Assembly: GCF_025837095.1 (NCBI RefSeq)
Contig: NZ_CP107551.1
Coordinates: 2,660,668-2,724,667, forward strand
DNA length: 64,000 nucleotides
From: Rhodococcus sp. Z13
Lineage (GTDB): Bacteria > Actinomycetota > Actinomycetes > Mycobacteriales > Mycobacteriaceae
Direction of reading: 5' to 3'
This document shows positions 1-9,987 of the stretch, piece after piece. The notes beneath the pieces were generated by a model. That model ran no database searches and was not told where the DNA came from. It was given only the letters and a program-made list of their open reading frames with translations. Numbering within the stretch: position 1 is the stretch's first letter; the number at the start of each line of letters is the position of its first letter. The position numbers and the translations under genes are program-made.

Positions 1-374
1 GAGATGCGGTAGCCGGCGGCGGCGAGCCCGCCGATGACCGTCGGGCCGGTCCAGCCGACGCTCGCGTGGGCGGCGACACCGACCGGCTTGTCGACGGCGA
101 CGATGTCGTCGTCGGCATAGAGGATCTCCATGCCCTCGACGGGCTTGGCCTCGATGGTCAGCGGCCGGGGCGGCTCGGGCAGCACGACCTCGAGCCACGA
201 GCCGGCGGAGAGCCGGTCGGACTTGCCGACGGGCGCGCCGTCGACGACGACGGAGCCCTCCTCGGTGAGCGTGGCGACCACGGTCCGGGACAGACCGAGC
301 AGGCGCGCGAGGCCCGCGTCCACACGCATCCCGTCGAGCCCGTCGGGTACGGGCATCGCCCGGGTTTCCCTCAC
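1..374 (-). CDS. rluD: RluA/RluD-family 23S rRNA pseudouridine synthase, N-terminal part
   Basis: Only the first 124 codons lie in the window; the gene runs off the left edge. The visible part reads as an S4 RNA-binding domain (about residues 12-70, with [10 protein letters not shown] and a [14 protein letters not shown] turn) followed by the start of the catalytic domain ([16 protein letters not shown]). In this family the enzyme converts uridines in helix 69 of 23S rRNA to pseudouridine; the catalytic Asp motif is off the window. The start is a GTG whose last bases overlap the lspA stop (GTGA), so the two are probably translationally coupled. lspA-rluD adjacency is the usual actinobacterial arrangement. 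RluD rather than another RluA paralogue is inferred from this context. Confidence 0.88.
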   Translation of the reverse strand, partial: MRETRAMPVPDGLDGMRVDAGLARLLGLSRTVVATLTEEGSVVVDGAPVGKSDRLSAGSWLEVVLPEPPRPLTIEAKPVEGMEILYADDDIVAVDKPVGVAAHASVGWTGPTVIGGLAAAGYRI

Positions 375-991
375 TGGCGTGATTCCTTTCTCGTTTCGGG
401 TGACGGCGTGCGCCGGCTGTCGCCGTCCTTCGCGGCGCCGCCGCCGGGTTCGATGCCGAAGATCGTCAGGGCGACCAGCAGGACCGCTCCGCACACGATC
501 GCCGAGTCGGCGACGTTGAAGACCGGCCACCAGCCGACCGACACGAAGTCCACGACGTGGCCCTGCAGCGGTCCCGGTGACCGGAACAGCCGGTCGGTGA
601 GGTTGCCGAGCGCACCGCCGAGCACGAGGGCCAGGCCGAGTGCCCACCAGCCCGAGGTCAGGGTCCGGCCGATGCGGATCACCCCGATCACCACGCCGAC
701 CGCGACGAGGGTCAGCAGCCAGGTCATGCCGGTGGCCATCGAGAACGCAGCGCCCGGATTGCGCACCAGGGTCAGAGTGACCGTGTCGCCGACGATCGAG
801 ATCGGGTCGGCGGGGTCGATGTAGTGGACGGCGAGCAGTTTCGTCACCAGGTCGGCGACGTAGACGACGACCGCGACGAGGAGAAGCGTCCCCAGTCTGC
901 GGCGGCCGACGGGGGTCGCCGAGGGCTCGGTCGGACCGGCGGGAACCGGCGCCGCTGGGTCGCCGTCCGGCCGGGATGCTTCGTTCGTCAC
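371..991 (-). CDS. lspA: Lipoprotein signal peptidase (signal peptidase II)
   Basis: A 206-residue integral membrane aspartyl peptidase that removes the signal peptide of diacylglyceryl-prolipoproteins at the lipobox Cys. Four hydrophobic segments are visible after a Pro-rich cytoplasmic N-terminus of about 30 residues. The signature motifs are all present: VRNPGAAFS (residues 76-84), [11 protein letters not shown] with catalytic Asp133, and [18 protein letters not shown] with catalytic Asp162. The start is GTG. The 3' end overlaps rluD by four bases. It diverges from a lipoprotein gene at 1060, a likely substrate. Confidence 0.97.
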   Translation of the reverse strand: MTNEASRPDGDPAAPVPAGPTEPSATPVGRRRLGTLLLVAVVVYVADLVTKLLAVHYIDPADPISIVGDTVTLTLVRNPGAAFSMATGMTWLLTLVAVGVVIGVIRIGRTLTSGWWALGLALVLGGALGNLTDRLFRSPGPLQGHVVDFVSVGWWPVFNVADSAIVCGAVLLVALTIFGIEPGGGAAKDGDSRRTPSPETRKESRQ

Positions 992-1046
992 CGTTCCATC
1001 ATCCCCTACCGGGGACGACCTCGACGGTTCCCCCTCCTGTCGTGGC

Positions 1047-1052
1047 TACCCT
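1047..1052 (+). promoter_or_regulatory. -10 element of a leaderless promoter
   Basis: TACCCT fits the actinobacterial TANNNT -10 hexamer and lies 7 nt before the GTG at 1060, so transcription would begin at or next to the start codon. No Shine-Dalgarno sequence precedes that GTG. Confidence 0.6.
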
Positions 1053-1059
1053 GGGTGTC

Positions 1060-2016
1060 GTGCCTGCGCTGTCCAGAATCGCCCGGCCGGGGCCGTGTGC
1101 CCTCGCCGCCGTCCTGTCCCTCACCGCTCTCGTCACCGGTTGCGGTGCCTCCTCGGACGGTGCTCCCGCCGTCACCGCGGCGACCTCCACGGAGGTGACG
1201 GTGCCCGTGTCGGCCGTGACCACGACGGTGCTCGACCCCGGTGCCGAGCCCCGCGCCGCGGTGCGGATCACCCCGCAGGAGGGTGTGGAGCAGCGGGTCG
1301 TGCTGACCACCCGCTCCGAGGTGTTCCAGCGGGTCGGCGACGAGCCGGAACAGGACTTCTCCACCCCCGAGCTGACCTTGCCGCTGGCGGCGACGGTCAC
1401 CGCCGCCGTGTCCGGCGACTCCCCCAGCACCGTCGTGGACATCACACTGTCCGGGGCGAGTTCCCCCGACGAGACGCTCGACCGGGCCCTGACCGAGACG
1501 GACGGTTCCGGGATCGGGTTGACGATCGGGCCGGACGGCGCGGTGAGCGCGCTGCGGCTCGCGCCGGCGCAGGACGCGGCGAACATCGCGCGGTCGGCGA
1601 TCGAGCAGGCGTTCTACCAGGCCGTCTACCGCATGGTGTCGTTCCCCGGCGAGGAGATCGGGGTGGGCGCGGTGTGGGAGAGCCACCAGCAGGTGATGAG
1701 CGCCGGGATCACCCTCGACCAGGTGGGCACCGCGACGCTCGTGGAGCGCGACGGCGACCGGCTCGTCGTCGACGTGACGGTCGAGCAGACGCCCCGCGGC
1801 GCGATCTGGGTACTGCCCAACGGGCAGGGCGAACTCGACATCGAGCAGTACACGATGACGGGTCGCGGCACGATGACCGTCGACCCGGCGAGGCCGCTGC
1901 CGGTGGGCGGTGAGCTGATCGTGCGGGGTGAGCAGGTCTACGTCGACCCGGTGGGGGCGACGCGCCTGTCGCAGTCGCAGGTCGACCAGGTCGCCTGGTC
2001 CGCTCCCGAGGAGTGA
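1060..2016 (+). CDS. Putative secreted lipoprotein of unknown function
   Basis: A predicted lipoprotein of 318 residues: basic N-terminus, hydrophobic core and lipobox LVTGC with the lipidated Cys at residue 28, followed by a Thr/Val-rich linker and a mostly beta-looking body. I recognise no enzymatic motif and give no function. An in-frame start at 976 exists, but it would overlap the lspA start; the GTG at 1060 is preferred because it gives a normal-length signal peptide and sits 7 nt after a -10 hexamer. The gene converges on the lipoprotein at 2096-2605 and shares a palindromic terminator with it. Confidence 0.8.
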   Translation: MPALSRIARPGPCALAAVLSLTALVTGCGASSDGAPAVTAATSTEVTVPVSAVTTTVLDPGAEPRAAVRITPQEGVEQRVVLTTRSEVFQRVGDEPEQDFSTPELTLPLAATVTAAVSGDSPSTVVDITLSGASSPDETLDRALTETDGSGIGLTIGPDGAVSALRLAPAQDAANIARSAIEQAFYQAVYRMVSFPGEEIGVGAVWESHQQVMSAGITLDQVGTATLVERDGDRLVVDVTVEQTPRGAIWVLPNGQGELDIEQYTMTGRGTMTVDPARPLPVGGELIVRGEQVYVDPVGATRLSQSQVDQVAWSAPEE

Positions 2017-2030
2017 CGGGAACCCGAATG

Positions 2031-2082
2031 CCGGAAAGCCGGTGGCCGGCGCGGAATTCCGCGCCGGCCACCGGCTTTCCGG
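2031..2082. terminator. Bidirectional intrinsic terminator (52-nt perfect palindrome)
   Basis: Two 26-nt arms are exact reverse complements about the centre at 2056/2057, with no spacer. It lies 14 bp after the stop of the 1060 gene and 13 bp after the stop of the converging 2096-2605 gene, so it can fold after either transcript. No T-tract follows, as is common in high-GC actinobacteria. Confidence 0.85.
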
Positions 2083-2095
2083 ACGAGGACCGGTA

Positions 2096-2605
2096 TCAGG
2101 CGCAGGCCGGGGACTGCAGCTGCGCGACGTTCACGACGATCGAGCAGGCGTAGTCCTTCGAGACCTTCCAGGTGCCGTCCTCGGCGACGAAGTCGACCGT
2201 GCCGAAGGAGGGCTGATCGCTGCCCTGGAGGAGCATCTCGACACCGGCGGTGATGGTGCCGTTCTCGTTGTCGGTGACGTCGACGACGGTGACCTGGACG
2301 CCCGCGTCGTTGGCGGCCTGGGCGACCATGTTGATCAGCTCGGGATCCTCCTCGGCGCCCTGGACGAGGTCGGTCTTCTCGGCGGCCGGGACGTTCAGGT
2401 CGAAGGCGCGCGCGAGGTCGGCGTTGAGATCCTCGACGGTGGGCACCGGCGGGTAGTCCGCGGCCTGGGTGGCCGAGGTGGTGGTGCTGGTGGTGGTCTT
2501 CGCGGTGGTCGTGGTCGTGCTGTCTCCGTCGTCCGAGCTGCAGGCGGACATCGTGAGGGCGGCGGCGAGCGCCACGGTTGCGACGGTGATCTTGCGAAGC
2601 TTCAA
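2096..2605 (-). CDS. MTB12-like low-molecular-weight antigen, lipoprotein
   Basis: A 169-residue exported lipoprotein: signal peptide ending in the lipobox MSAC (Cys22), a Ser/Thr linker of roughly 25 residues (tandem Thr runs), then a compact globular domain of about 110 residues beginning PPVPTVEDLNADL and ending in a disulphide-capable CSIV...SPACA tail. The arrangement resembles the mycobacterial MTB12 (CFP-2) antigen family, whose molecular role is unknown. The start is TTG with an AGGA ribosome-binding site about 8 nt upstream. Family assignment is from the sequence pattern only. Confidence 0.78.
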   Translation of the reverse strand: MKLRKITVATVALAAALTMSACSSDDGDSTTTTTAKTTTSTTTSATQAADYPPVPTVEDLNADLARAFDLNVPAAEKTDLVQGAEEDPELINMVAQAANDAGVQVTVVDVTDNENGTITAGVEMLLQGSDQPSFGTVDFVAEDGTWKVSKDYACSIVVNVAQLQSPACA

Positions 2606-2723
2606 CTTCTCGTCCTTCTCGTTCGGTCGTGCACGACGAGTCGTGCTCGGTCATCCGGCAGCGGATCGCCCGCAAGAGTACCCGGCGGTGGTGAGAGAAC
2701 CCTGAGGAGACCGGGAACACGTT

Positions 2724-4049
2724 TCAGTTCAGGCTGTCGAGCGGATCCGCGCCCTCGAGATCCGGATCGTTCTCGTCGAGCGTCCGTGCAGGTCCCGGCC
2801 CGGTGGTGCGCGTCTCGAAGCGGACGGTCACCACACCGTGACCGGCGCCCTGCACCCAGCCGTGCCCGTACTCGGGGTGTTTCACGTCGGTGCCCGGCCG
2901 CCACCGCGCGGCGGGATCGGGCGCCGCGTGGGCCGTCGGCGCGTCGTCCTCGGTGCTGTCGGTGACGCCCTCCGCCACCCGGTCGAGTTCGGGGAACAGG
3001 GTGTCCTGCGCGATCGTGGACAGCCCCGCATAGCCGACACCCACCAGCCGGATGGGTCCGACCTCCACCGGGTCGAGGGCCAGACGTTGCGCGGCCACGG
3101 TGAGGACCTGCAGGTCCTCGGTGGCGTAGGGCAGCGTCGACGATCGGGTCAGCACCGACATGTCGGCCTTGCGGAGCTTGACGACGACGGTGCGGGCCGC
3201 GCGCCCGTCGCTGCGCAGCCGGTTGTGGGCGGCCAGCGCCGATGCCGCGATGGCTCGGCGCAGTTCGGGCATCGCGACGATGTCGGTGGCGAAGGTGGTC
3301 TCGGCGCTGACCTGTTTCGCCTCGGCGCGTTCGACGACGGGACGGTCGTCGTGCCCGTTCGCGAGCCGGTGCAGGCCCGGGCCGACCGTCTGGCCGAGGA
3401 TCGACGCGGCCTCGGCGACCGGCAGGGCCGCGAGGTCACCGATCGTCTCGATGCCGAGGCGGCGCAGGCGTTCCTCGGCGACCGGGCCGATCCCCCACAG
3501 CTTCCGGACCGGCAGCCCGTGCAGCAACGCGAGTTCGTCCTCGGGACGCACCACCAGCAGCCCGTCGGGTTTGGCCAGGCCGGAGCCGATCTTGGCGATC
3601 TGCTTGCCCGAGCCGGCGCCGATGGAGGCGATCAGGCCGGTGCGCTCGCGGACGTGTTCGCGCAGCTGCGTGCAGAACCGTTCGACCTCGTCGACGTCGG
3701 CGCCGGCGAGTTCCGCGGGTTCGGCGAACGCCTCGTCGAGCGAGAGCGTCTCGAGGACCGGCACCCGGGCGCGCAGCGTGTCGAACACCTGGGCGCTGAG
3801 TTCGCGGTAGACGACCCCGCGCGGGGGCAGCACCACGGCGGCCGCGCCGACGAGACGCCGGGCGCGGCTCATCGGCATCGCCGACCGCGCCCCGTACAGC
3901 CGGGCCTCGTAGCTGGCGCCCGCGACCACCCCGCGCGCGCCGAGCCCGCCGACGAGCACCGGCCGACCCCGTAGGGTCGGCCGGGTCAGCTGCTCGGCGG
4001 ACGCGAAGAACGCGTCGAGGTCCAGGTGCAGGACCCAGCGGCGGTTCAC
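2724..4049 (-). CDS. dinB: DNA polymerase IV (Y-family translesion polymerase)
   Basis: A 441-residue Y-family polymerase acting in error-prone bypass of damaged template. Catalytic carboxylates are visible: [11 protein letters not shown] (Asp10, Asp12) and SLDEAF (Asp105, Glu106). A helix-hairpin-helix stretch ([20 protein letters not shown]) and the little-finger domain follow. An extra C-terminal module ([15 protein letters not shown], then an acidic tail) is typical of the actinobacterial DinX/DinB1 branch. The GTG start overlaps the ileS stop (GTGA). ileS-dinB adjacency matches Rv1536-Rv1537. No LexA box is seen immediately upstream, so it probably shares the ileS transcript. Confidence 0.95.
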   Translation of the reverse strand: MNRRWVLHLDLDAFFASAEQLTRPTLRGRPVLVGGLGARGVVAGASYEARLYGARSAMPMSRARRLVGAAAVVLPPRGVVYRELSAQVFDTLRARVPVLETLSLDEAFAEPAELAGADVDEVERFCTQLREHVRERTGLIASIGAGSGKQIAKIGSGLAKPDGLLVVRPEDELALLHGLPVRKLWGIGPVAEERLRRLGIETIGDLAALPVAEAASILGQTVGPGLHRLANGHDDRPVVERAEAKQVSAETTFATDIVAMPELRRAIAASALAAHNRLRSDGRAARTVVVKLRKADMSVLTRSSTLPYATEDLQVLTVAAQRLALDPVEVGPIRLVGVGYAGLSTIAQDTLFPELDRVAEGVTDSTEDDAPTAHAAPDPAARWRPGTDVKHPEYGHGWVQGAGHGVVTVRFETRTTGPGPARTLDENDPDLEGADPLDSLN

Positions 4050-7000
4050 GCCTTGGCGATGGACGCCCGGGTCCCTTCACCGAGTTCGATCGGATCGGAC
4101 TCGACGGCGCCGAGTTCGAAGGTGGTCGCGAGGATCTCACCGGCGATCAGCTCGCGGTGGCGGTCCGCCCACTCGGCGCGGTCCTCGGGCACCTCGAAGC
4201 GCACCGTGATGCGGTCCGAGACGTCGAGGCCGAGATTGCGGCGCGCGTCCTGGAACTCGCGGATGCGGTCCTTGGCCCAGCCTTCGGCCTCGAGTTCCTC
4301 GGTGACGGTGGTGTCGAGGACGACCAGGCCGCTGCCGTTGGGCAGGGCCGCGGTGGACTCGGGCTCGGTGGCGACCAGGCGGCGGGTGTACTCCTCCGGG
4401 AGGAGGGCGATGCCGGCCGCGGTGACGGTGCCGTCCGCCGCCTCGGTCCAGTCACCCGACTTGACCGCCTTGATGACCGTCTGGACGTCCTTGCCGAGGC
4501 GCGGGCCGGCGGCACGGGCGTTGACGACCACCTCGAACCTGCCGTGGGCTTCGACGTCGTCGGTGGTGACGACCCGTTTGACGTTGACCTCGTCCTTGAT
4601 GAGGTCGACGAACGGATCGAGGTGGCCGGAGCCCGGGGTGGCGACGGTGACCTGCGGCAGCGGCAGGCGCACGCGCAGCTTCTTCGCCTTGCGCAGCGAC
4701 AGCACGGTCGAGCACACGCTGCGCACCTCGTCCATCGCGGCGACCAGAGCCGGATCGGACGGCAGGTCGCCGGCCTCGGGCCAGTCGGCCAGGTGCACCG
4801 ACCGGCCGCCGGTCAGTCCGCGCCAGATCACCTCGGAGGCCATCGGCAGCAGCGGCGCCGCCAGGCGGGTGACCACCTCGAGCACGGTGTGCAGGGTGTC
4901 GATCGCGTCGGTGTCCTCGTCCCAGAAGCGGTTCCGGGAGCGGCGCACGTACCAGTTGGTCAGCGCGTCGCAGAAGGTCCGCAGCTCGTCGCAGGCACCG
5001 GCGATGTCGACGGTCCCGAGCGCCTCGGTGATGACGTCGCGGGTCTGCGCAAGCTTGGCGAGGATGTAACGGTCGAGCACGTGCGGCGAGTCGGTGCGCC
5101 AGGTGCCCGGCTGCGAGGCGTACAACTGCAGGAAGCTCCACGCGTTCCACAGCGGCAGCAGCGCCTGCCGCACGCCCTCGCGGATGCCCTGCTCGGTGAC
5201 GACGAGGTTGCCACCGCGCAGGATCGGCGAGGACATGAGGAACCACCGCATGGCGTCGGAGCCGTCGCGGGCGAACACCTCGTTGACGTCCGGGTAGTTG
5301 CCCTTCGACTTGCTCATCTTCAGACCGTCGTCGCCGAGGACGATGCCGTGCGCGGCGACGCACTTGAAGGCGGGCCGATCGAACAGGGCGGTGGCCAGCA
5401 CGTGCAGGGTGTAGAACCAGCCGCGGGTCTGCCCGTTGTACTCGACGATGAAGTCGCCCGGGTAGTGCGTGTCGAACCACTCGCGGTTCTCGAACGGGTA
5501 GTGCACCTGCGCGAACGGCATCGAGCCCGACTCGAACCAGCAGTCGAGCACCTCGGGGACGCGGCGCATCGTCGACTTGCCGGTCGGGTCGTCGGGGTTC
5601 GGCCGGGTCAGCTCGTCGATCATCGGCCGGTGCAGGTCGGTCGGGCGCACACCGAAGTCGCGCTCGAGCTCGTCGATCGAGCCGTAGACGTCGACGCGCG
5701 GGTACTCGGGGTTGTCCGACACCCACACCGGGATGGGGCTGCCCCAGTAGCGGTTCCGGCTGATGTTCCAGTCGCGGGCGCCTTCGAGCCACTTGCCGAA
5801 CTGGCCGTCGCGGATGTGCTCGGGCACCCAGGTGATCTGCTTGTTCAGCTCGACCATGCGGTCGCGGAAACGGGTGACGGCCACGAACCAGGACGGCACC
5901 GCCATGTAGATCAGCGGCTGGCCCGACCGCCACGAGTGCGGGTAGGAGTGCTCGATGGTCTCGTGCCGCAGCAGCTTCCCGGCGGCCTTGAGGTCCTTGA
6001 TGATGACCGGGTTGGCGTCGAAGACCTGCAGGCCCTCGTAGGGCGGCACCATCGAGGTGAACTTGCCGCCCGGATCGAGCGGCTGCACCAGCTCGATGCC
6101 GTTGCGCTCGCAGTACTCCATGTCCTCTTCACCGAAAGCCGGTGCCATGTGGACGATTCCGGTACCGGACTCGGTGGTGACGTAGTCGGCGGCGATCACC
6201 TGGTGGGCGTTGTCGCGGCCCAGGAAGAAATCGAAGGGCGGTTCGTAGGCGAGACCGACGAGATCCGCGCCGCGGTACCGGCCGACGACCTCCGGCGCGT
6301 CGCCGAGCTCGCGGGCGTAGTGGCCGACGCGGTCCTGGGCGAGCAGATAGGTCTTGCCGTCGGTGCCGCGCACGGCGACGTACTCGATCTCGGGGTGCAC
6401 CGCGATCGCGAGGTTGGACGGCAGGGTCCAGGGCGTGGTGGTCCAGATCAGGGCGCACACGCCGTCGAGCTCGGAGCCGGGGGCGCGCAGCACCATGTCG
6501 ACGGTGACCGCCGGGTCCTGACGCATCTTGTAGGCGTCGTCGAGGCGGGTCTCCTGGTTCGACAGCGGCGTCTGCTCGTACCAACTGTAGGGCAGCACAC
6601 GGAAGCCCTGGTAGATCAGACCCTTGTCGTAGAGCGACTTGAAGGCCCACATGACCGACTCCATGAAGTCGAGGTCCAGGGTCTTGTAGTCGTTGTCGAA
6701 GTCGACCCAGCGGGCCTGACGGGTGACGTAGTCGCGCCACTCACCGGTGTAGCGCAGCACCGACTGCTTACAGTAGGCGTTGAACTCGGCCAGGCCCATC
6801 GAGTCGATCTCGGACTTGTCCTTGATACCGAGCTGCTTCTCCGCCTCGAGTTCGGCGGGCAGGCCGTGGCAGTCCCAGCCGAAACGGCGGTCCACCTTCT
6901 TGCCCAGCATGGTCTGGAAACGCGGGACGACGTCCTTGACGTAGCCGGTGAGCAGGTGGCCGTAGTGCGGCAGGCCGTTCGCGAAAGGCGGGCCGTCGTA

Positions 7001-7213
7001 GAAGACGAACTCCTCGGCGCCGTCACGGTTTCTCAGGGAGGCCTCGAAGGTGCCGTCGGCGGCCCACTGCTCGAGAACGCGCTCCTCCAGCGACGGGAAG
7101 TCGACACCCGAATCCCGCCCGAGCCCGTAGTCGACGCGGGGGTAGCCGCCGGCGCCCGCGGCGGAATCGGTCGTAGCGGCGGTGTGATCCGGCGCAGCTT
7201 GGTTCTCGGTCAC
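4046..7213 (-). CDS. ileS: Isoleucyl-tRNA synthetase
   Basis: A class I aminoacyl-tRNA synthetase of 1055 residues that charges tRNA-Ile in the cytoplasm. The HIGH-type ATP motif reads PHYGH (residues 82-86), the KMSKS loop reads [12 protein letters not shown], and the editing domain and a C-terminal anticodon-binding domain fill out a length normal for the actinobacterial form. The frame stays open to 7270, but the GTG at 7213 is preferred because GGAGGAG lies 6-8 nt upstream and that Shine-Dalgarno sequence is part of the T-box expression platform. Expression should rise when tRNA-Ile is uncharged. Confidence 0.97.
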   Translation of the reverse strand: MTENQAAPDHTAATTDSAAGAGGYPRVDYGLGRDSGVDFPSLEERVLEQWAADGTFEASLRNRDGAEEFVFYDGPPFANGLPHYGHLLTGYVKDVVPRFQTMLGKKVDRRFGWDCHGLPAELEAEKQLGIKDKSEIDSMGLAEFNAYCKQSVLRYTGEWRDYVTRQARWVDFDNDYKTLDLDFMESVMWAFKSLYDKGLIYQGFRVLPYSWYEQTPLSNQETRLDDAYKMRQDPAVTVDMVLRAPGSELDGVCALIWTTTPWTLPSNLAIAVHPEIEYVAVRGTDGKTYLLAQDRVGHYARELGDAPEVVGRYRGADLVGLAYEPPFDFFLGRDNAHQVIAADYVTTESGTGIVHMAPAFGEEDMEYCERNGIELVQPLDPGGKFTSMVPPYEGLQVFDANPVIIKDLKAAGKLLRHETIEHSYPHSWRSGQPLIYMAVPSWFVAVTRFRDRMVELNKQITWVPEHIRDGQFGKWLEGARDWNISRNRYWGSPIPVWVSDNPEYPRVDVYGSIDELERDFGVRPTDLHRPMIDELTRPNPDDPTGKSTMRRVPEVLDCWFESGSMPFAQVHYPFENREWFDTHYPGDFIVEYNGQTRGWFYTLHVLATALFDRPAFKCVAAHGIVLGDDGLKMSKSKGNYPDVNEVFARDGSDAMRWFLMSSPILRGGNLVVTEQGIREGVRQALLPLWNAWSFLQLYASQPGTWRTDSPHVLDRYILAKLAQTRDVITEALGTVDIAGACDELRTFCDALTNWYVRRSRNRFWDEDTDAIDTLHTVLEVVTRLAAPLLPMASEVIWRGLTGGRSVHLADWPEAGDLPSDPALVAAMDEVRSVCSTVLSLRKAKKLRVRLPLPQVTVATPGSGHLDPFVDLIKDEVNVKRVVTTDDVEAHGRFEVVVNARAAGPRLGKDVQTVIKAVKSGDWTEAADGTVTAAGIALLPEEYTRRLVATEPESTAALPNGSGLVVLDTTVTEELEAEGWAKDRIREFQDARRNLGLDVSDRITVRFEVPEDRAEWADRHRELIAGEILATTFELGAVESDPIELGEGTRASIAKA

Positions 7214-7218
7214 AGCGT

Positions 7219-7505
7219 GGCTCCTCCGTGCCTGGATACGCTTCGTACGTGTCGGCACGGGGACGATCACCGTGCTCGTGCACGGTCACCGCGGTACCAC
7301 CCCGCTTGCGCGCCCCGGATCGGGACGGCCACTCGTTCGGGCTGTGACGGGCCCACCCGTCCGGTTCTACTGAGCGACGCGGTGCGTCGCCGTTCTTCCG
7401 GAAGACTCCCCGGTGATGGCCGGATCACTGCCTTCCCCGCGAGGCGGGGTCGAGATCCGCTCCCGCCCGCTCGGGGCGCGGCGTCACTCGCTGTCGCTCA
7501 TTCTA
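7219..7505 (-). promoter_or_regulatory. ileS T-box riboswitch (translational type) with its promoter
   Basis: The ileS leader contains the T-box sequence GGGTGGTACCGCG (minus strand, 7303-7291), which binds the free CCA end of uncharged tRNA. Downstream, GUCCCCGUGCC (7264-7254) can pair with GGCACGGAGGA (7232 down to 7222), burying the ileS Shine-Dalgarno sequence, so control is probably of translation initiation as in other actinobacterial ileS leaders. An AUC specifier candidate lies at 7417-7415 inside GGCCATCACCGGGG; another AUC lies just upstream of it in the transcript. A -10 element TAGAAT is at 7505-7500 (minus). The leader explains the ~300 bp without a gene. Confidence 0.92.
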
Positions 7506-7512
7506 GAACGCG

Positions 7513-7743
7513 TCAGCGGTCGGACGAATTCCGGCCGTCCGACCGCCGACGCGATGCAGGTCGTGGATCGGTGGTGTCGCCGTCGGTGGGGGTGCGCCCA
7601 CCGAGAGCGCTGGCGAGCAGCAGCACGCCACCGAGGGCGCACACCACGATGCAGCCCCAGGCCCAGAGGACCGAACCGGTCATCAACGCGATGACGAGGA
7701 GACCGAATCCGATCGCTGCGAGTACCAGCGTGACGACGAGCAC
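7513..7743 (-). CDS. Small two-helix membrane protein (Rv2144c position)
   Basis: A 76-residue protein with two transmembrane helices (about residues 2-22 and 28-48) and a charged hydrophilic tail rich in Arg, Asp and Ser. It lies just downstream of wag31, where M. tuberculosis has the small membrane protein Rv2144c. No catalytic motif is visible and the function is unknown. It precedes the ileS T-box promoter. Confidence 0.75.
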   Translation of the reverse strand: MLVVTLVLAAIGFGLLVIALMTGSVLWAWGCIVVCALGGVLLLASALGGRTPTDGDTTDPRPASRRRSDGRNSSDR

Positions 7744-7789
7744 GATGCCCCTCCTCTACCGAGGTACAGCACAGGCCGGGGGCCTACGA

Positions 7790-8641
7790 TCAGCTGTTGC
7801 CCTTGGCGAACGACGTCGAACCGAAGGACGACGACGAGTTGGACTGGTTGAACGCTTCCTGGCCACCGTCGACGGGAACCGCCGAACCGCGCTGCTCGAG
7901 CTCCTCGAGCTGCGACTCCAGGTAGGACTTCAGGCGCACCCGGTACTCGCGTTCGAACGTCTTGAGCTGCTCGATACGACCCTCCAGCACCGTGCGCTGC
8001 TGGTTGATCGTGGCCATGATCTCGGTGTGCTTCTTCTCGGCGTCCGCCTGCAGCGCGTCGGCCTTCTCCTTGGCCTGGCGCAGCTGGGTCTCCGAACGGG
8101 TACGCGCGTCGGCGAGCATCGCGTCGGACTTCTGACGGGCGTCGGCGATCATCGCCTCGCTGCGGGTGCGGGCGTCCGAGACGAGCTGCTCGGAGTTCGT
8201 CCGCGCGTTGCGGACCAGTTCCTCGGCCTCGGCCTTGGCGTCGCCGGTGAGGCGGTCGGCCATCTCCTGGGCCAGGCCCAGCACCTTGGCGGCCTGCATG
8301 CTCGCATCGGTGGTCGGTGCCGCGACGGGCGCCGGGGCGGGAGCGGGCGCGGGGGCCGGTTCCGGCTTCGGGGTCTCCACGACCCGCGCGGGTTCCGGTT
8401 TCGACGGCGCGGGGGCCGGCGCCGCTGCGGTGGCGGTACCGCGGGCCTTCTTGGCCTCGGCGAGCTCCTGATCCAGCTCCGCCACCCGCTGACGCAGGTC
8501 GGCGTTCTCCTCGATGAGGTTCGCCAACTCCTGCTCGACGAGATCGAGGAAGGCGTCTACTTCGTCCTCGTTGTAGCCACGCTTCCCGATCGGAGGCTTG
8601 CTGAACGCGACATTGTGCACATCAGCTGGTGTCAGCGGCAT
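7790..8641 (-). CDS. wag31: DivIVA/Wag31 polar growth scaffold
   Basis: A 283-residue coiled-coil cytoskeletal protein that marks the poles and directs tip growth and peptidoglycan insertion in mycolic-acid actinobacteria. The conserved N-terminal membrane-binding module ([20 protein letters not shown]) is followed by [17 protein letters not shown], a first coiled coil, an Ala/Pro-rich linker (about residues 68-120) and a long second coiled coil. In mycobacteria a Thr in the first coiled-coil region is phosphorylated by PknA. The length is typical. ATG start. It ends the dcw cluster together with yggT and sepF. Confidence 0.97.
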   Translation of the reverse strand: MPLTPADVHNVAFSKPPIGKRGYNEDEVDAFLDLVEQELANLIEENADLRQRVAELDQELAEAKKARGTATAAAPAPAPSKPEPARVVETPKPEPAPAPAPAPAPVAAPTTDASMQAAKVLGLAQEMADRLTGDAKAEAEELVRNARTNSEQLVSDARTRSEAMIADARQKSDAMLADARTRSETQLRQAKEKADALQADAEKKHTEIMATINQQRTVLEGRIEQLKTFEREYRVRLKSYLESQLEELEQRGSAVPVDGGQEAFNQSNSSSSFGSTSFAKGNS

Positions 8642-8792
8642 GGAAGGATCCCTTCACGCGTCGAGTAAGCGGTCAAGCAGGCGTTCAGCGATATGGACAG
8701 TGCGTCACGCGTATCGAAACCCACTGTATATGGCACTCCATTGTGGCACACGGCAGTCTCCGGACGGCTCGACACGACGCCGCGCGGCGTGG

Positions 8793-9083
8793 TCACGCCG
8801 CGCCGCCGCGGGGCAGGAAGGCCATCAGGAAATACACGATGAACAGCAAGACCATGATGGACAGATCGAGCCGTACCCCGCCGAGGTTGAGCGGCGGAAT
8901 CAACCGCCGCAGCAGCTTCACCGGCGGGTCGGTGACCGTGAAGATCGCCTCGAGCACGACGACGACGAAGCCGGTCGGTCTCCAGTCCCGCGCGAAGGTC
9001 CTGATGAACTCGACGATGATCCGCCCGATCAGCAGAAGCCAGAAGATGAACAGCAGGAACCACAGCACCTCGAATACGGCCAC
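8793..9083 (-). CDS. yggT: YggT-family membrane protein
   Basis: A 96-residue YggT protein with two hydrophobic segments flanking the hallmark TVTDPPVKLLRRLIPPL motif. Members of this family sit next to sepF and divIVA in Gram-positive division clusters; the biochemical role is not settled. The 150 bp to wag31 (8642-8792) hold no gene and presumably carry the wag31 promoter (TATAC-like sequence near 8730). Confidence 0.92.
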   Translation of the reverse strand: MAVFEVLWFLLFIFWLLLIGRIIVEFIRTFARDWRPTGFVVVVLEAIFTVTDPPVKLLRRLIPPLNLGGVRLDLSIMVLLFIVYFLMAFLPRGGAA

Positions 9084-9125
9084 GTGCCCACAATGCCCGA
9101 CGGAGACGACCCGATCAAAACCGAA

Positions 9126-9163
9126 ACGCCCGGCCTGCAGTGATCTGCATCATGGCCGGGCGT
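9126..9163 (-). terminator. Stem-loop after sepF
   Basis: Ten-base arms ACGCCCGGCC (9126-9135) and GGCCGGGCGT (9154-9163) enclose a smaller TGCAG/CTGCA stem. It lies between the sepF stop (9290) and yggT (9083) and could terminate or attenuate the upstream dcw transcript. The rest of the 206-bp gap shows nothing else. Confidence 0.6.
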
Positions 9164-9289
9164 GTCGGTGGGCGCGGAGGACAGCGGTCGGAGCACTCCC
9201 GCGGCGAGGACATGCCGACCCGCGCCGCGGACCGGGATTCGGTTGCGGCACGCGGATCCGGCGCTGCCCTGAGGGAAGGCCGTCGGTCG

Positions 9290-9955
9290 CTACTGCTGGT
9301 TGTAGAAACCGGTCTCGGCGATCCGGCGGCGCTCCTCGGCGGAGACGTCGATGTCGGCGGGCGACAGCAGGAACACCTTGGTGGCGACCTTGTCGAACGA
9401 GCCGCGCAGCGCGAACGCGAGTCCGGCCGCGAAGTCGACCAGACGCTTGGCGTCGGCGTTGCTCATCTCGACGAGATCCATGATGACCGGCGTGCCGTCG
9501 CGGAAACGTTCGCCGATGGTGCGGGCCTCGCTGTAGTCGCGGGGACGCAGCGTCGTGATCTTCGACAACGGACCTCCCTCGTCGAACAGCGGGCCACCAC
9601 GGCGCGGTTCGGAGCGATCGATACGGCTCTCGGCGGCCAGGGACGCGCGGGCGGTACCCCGGGCGGAGACCGGCGTCGGGCGGGCACCGCGGGCGGTGAT
9701 GGGCTCGACGCGGGCCGGGCGCGGTGCCGGCTCGTAGCCGTCGAACTCGTCGTGCTCGAACTCGCGGACCGGCTCGTCGCGGTGTGCCGGGGCGTACTCG
9801 TCGCGACGCGACGGTGCGTACCCCGAGTACGGCGCGTCGCCGTAGTCGCGGTCGCGCTCGCGGCGCCCGCTCTGCGGATCGTCGAGGTACTCGTCCTCGT
9901 AATCCTCGAGCGGCACCATCCCGAAGTACGCCTTGAACTTGTGGAGTGTGCTCAT
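9290..9955 (-). CDS. sepF: Cell-division protein SepF
   Basis: A 221-residue FtsZ-anchoring protein. It has an N-terminal amphipathic helix ([20 protein letters not shown]), a long, disordered Arg/Asp/Tyr-rich linker (about residues 20-120), then the conserved SepF core ([57 protein letters not shown]). The ATG at 9955 has an AGGGAAAGG ribosome-binding site and gives the canonical N-terminus; the open frame upstream of it is not used. In actinobacteria lacking FtsA and ZipA it is the main membrane tether of FtsZ. Confidence 0.96.
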   Translation of the reverse strand: MSTLHKFKAYFGMVPLEDYEDEYLDDPQSGRRERDRDYGDAPYSGYAPSRRDEYAPAHRDEPVREFEHDEFDGYEPAPRPARVEPITARGARPTPVSARGTARASLAAESRIDRSEPRRGGPLFDEGGPLSKITTLRPRDYSEARTIGERFRDGTPVIMDLVEMSNADAKRLVDFAAGLAFALRGSFDKVATKVFLLSPADIDVSAEERRRIAETGFYNQQ

Positions 9956-9987
9956 CGATCGCCTTTCCCTCGCGCGGCGGATGCCCT

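Noticed and set aside
4157-8668. Very long plus-strand open frame opposite ileS and wag31
   Set aside because: It is the GC-skew shadow of genuine minus-strand genes with recognisable motifs; it has no family features and spans the T-box leader.
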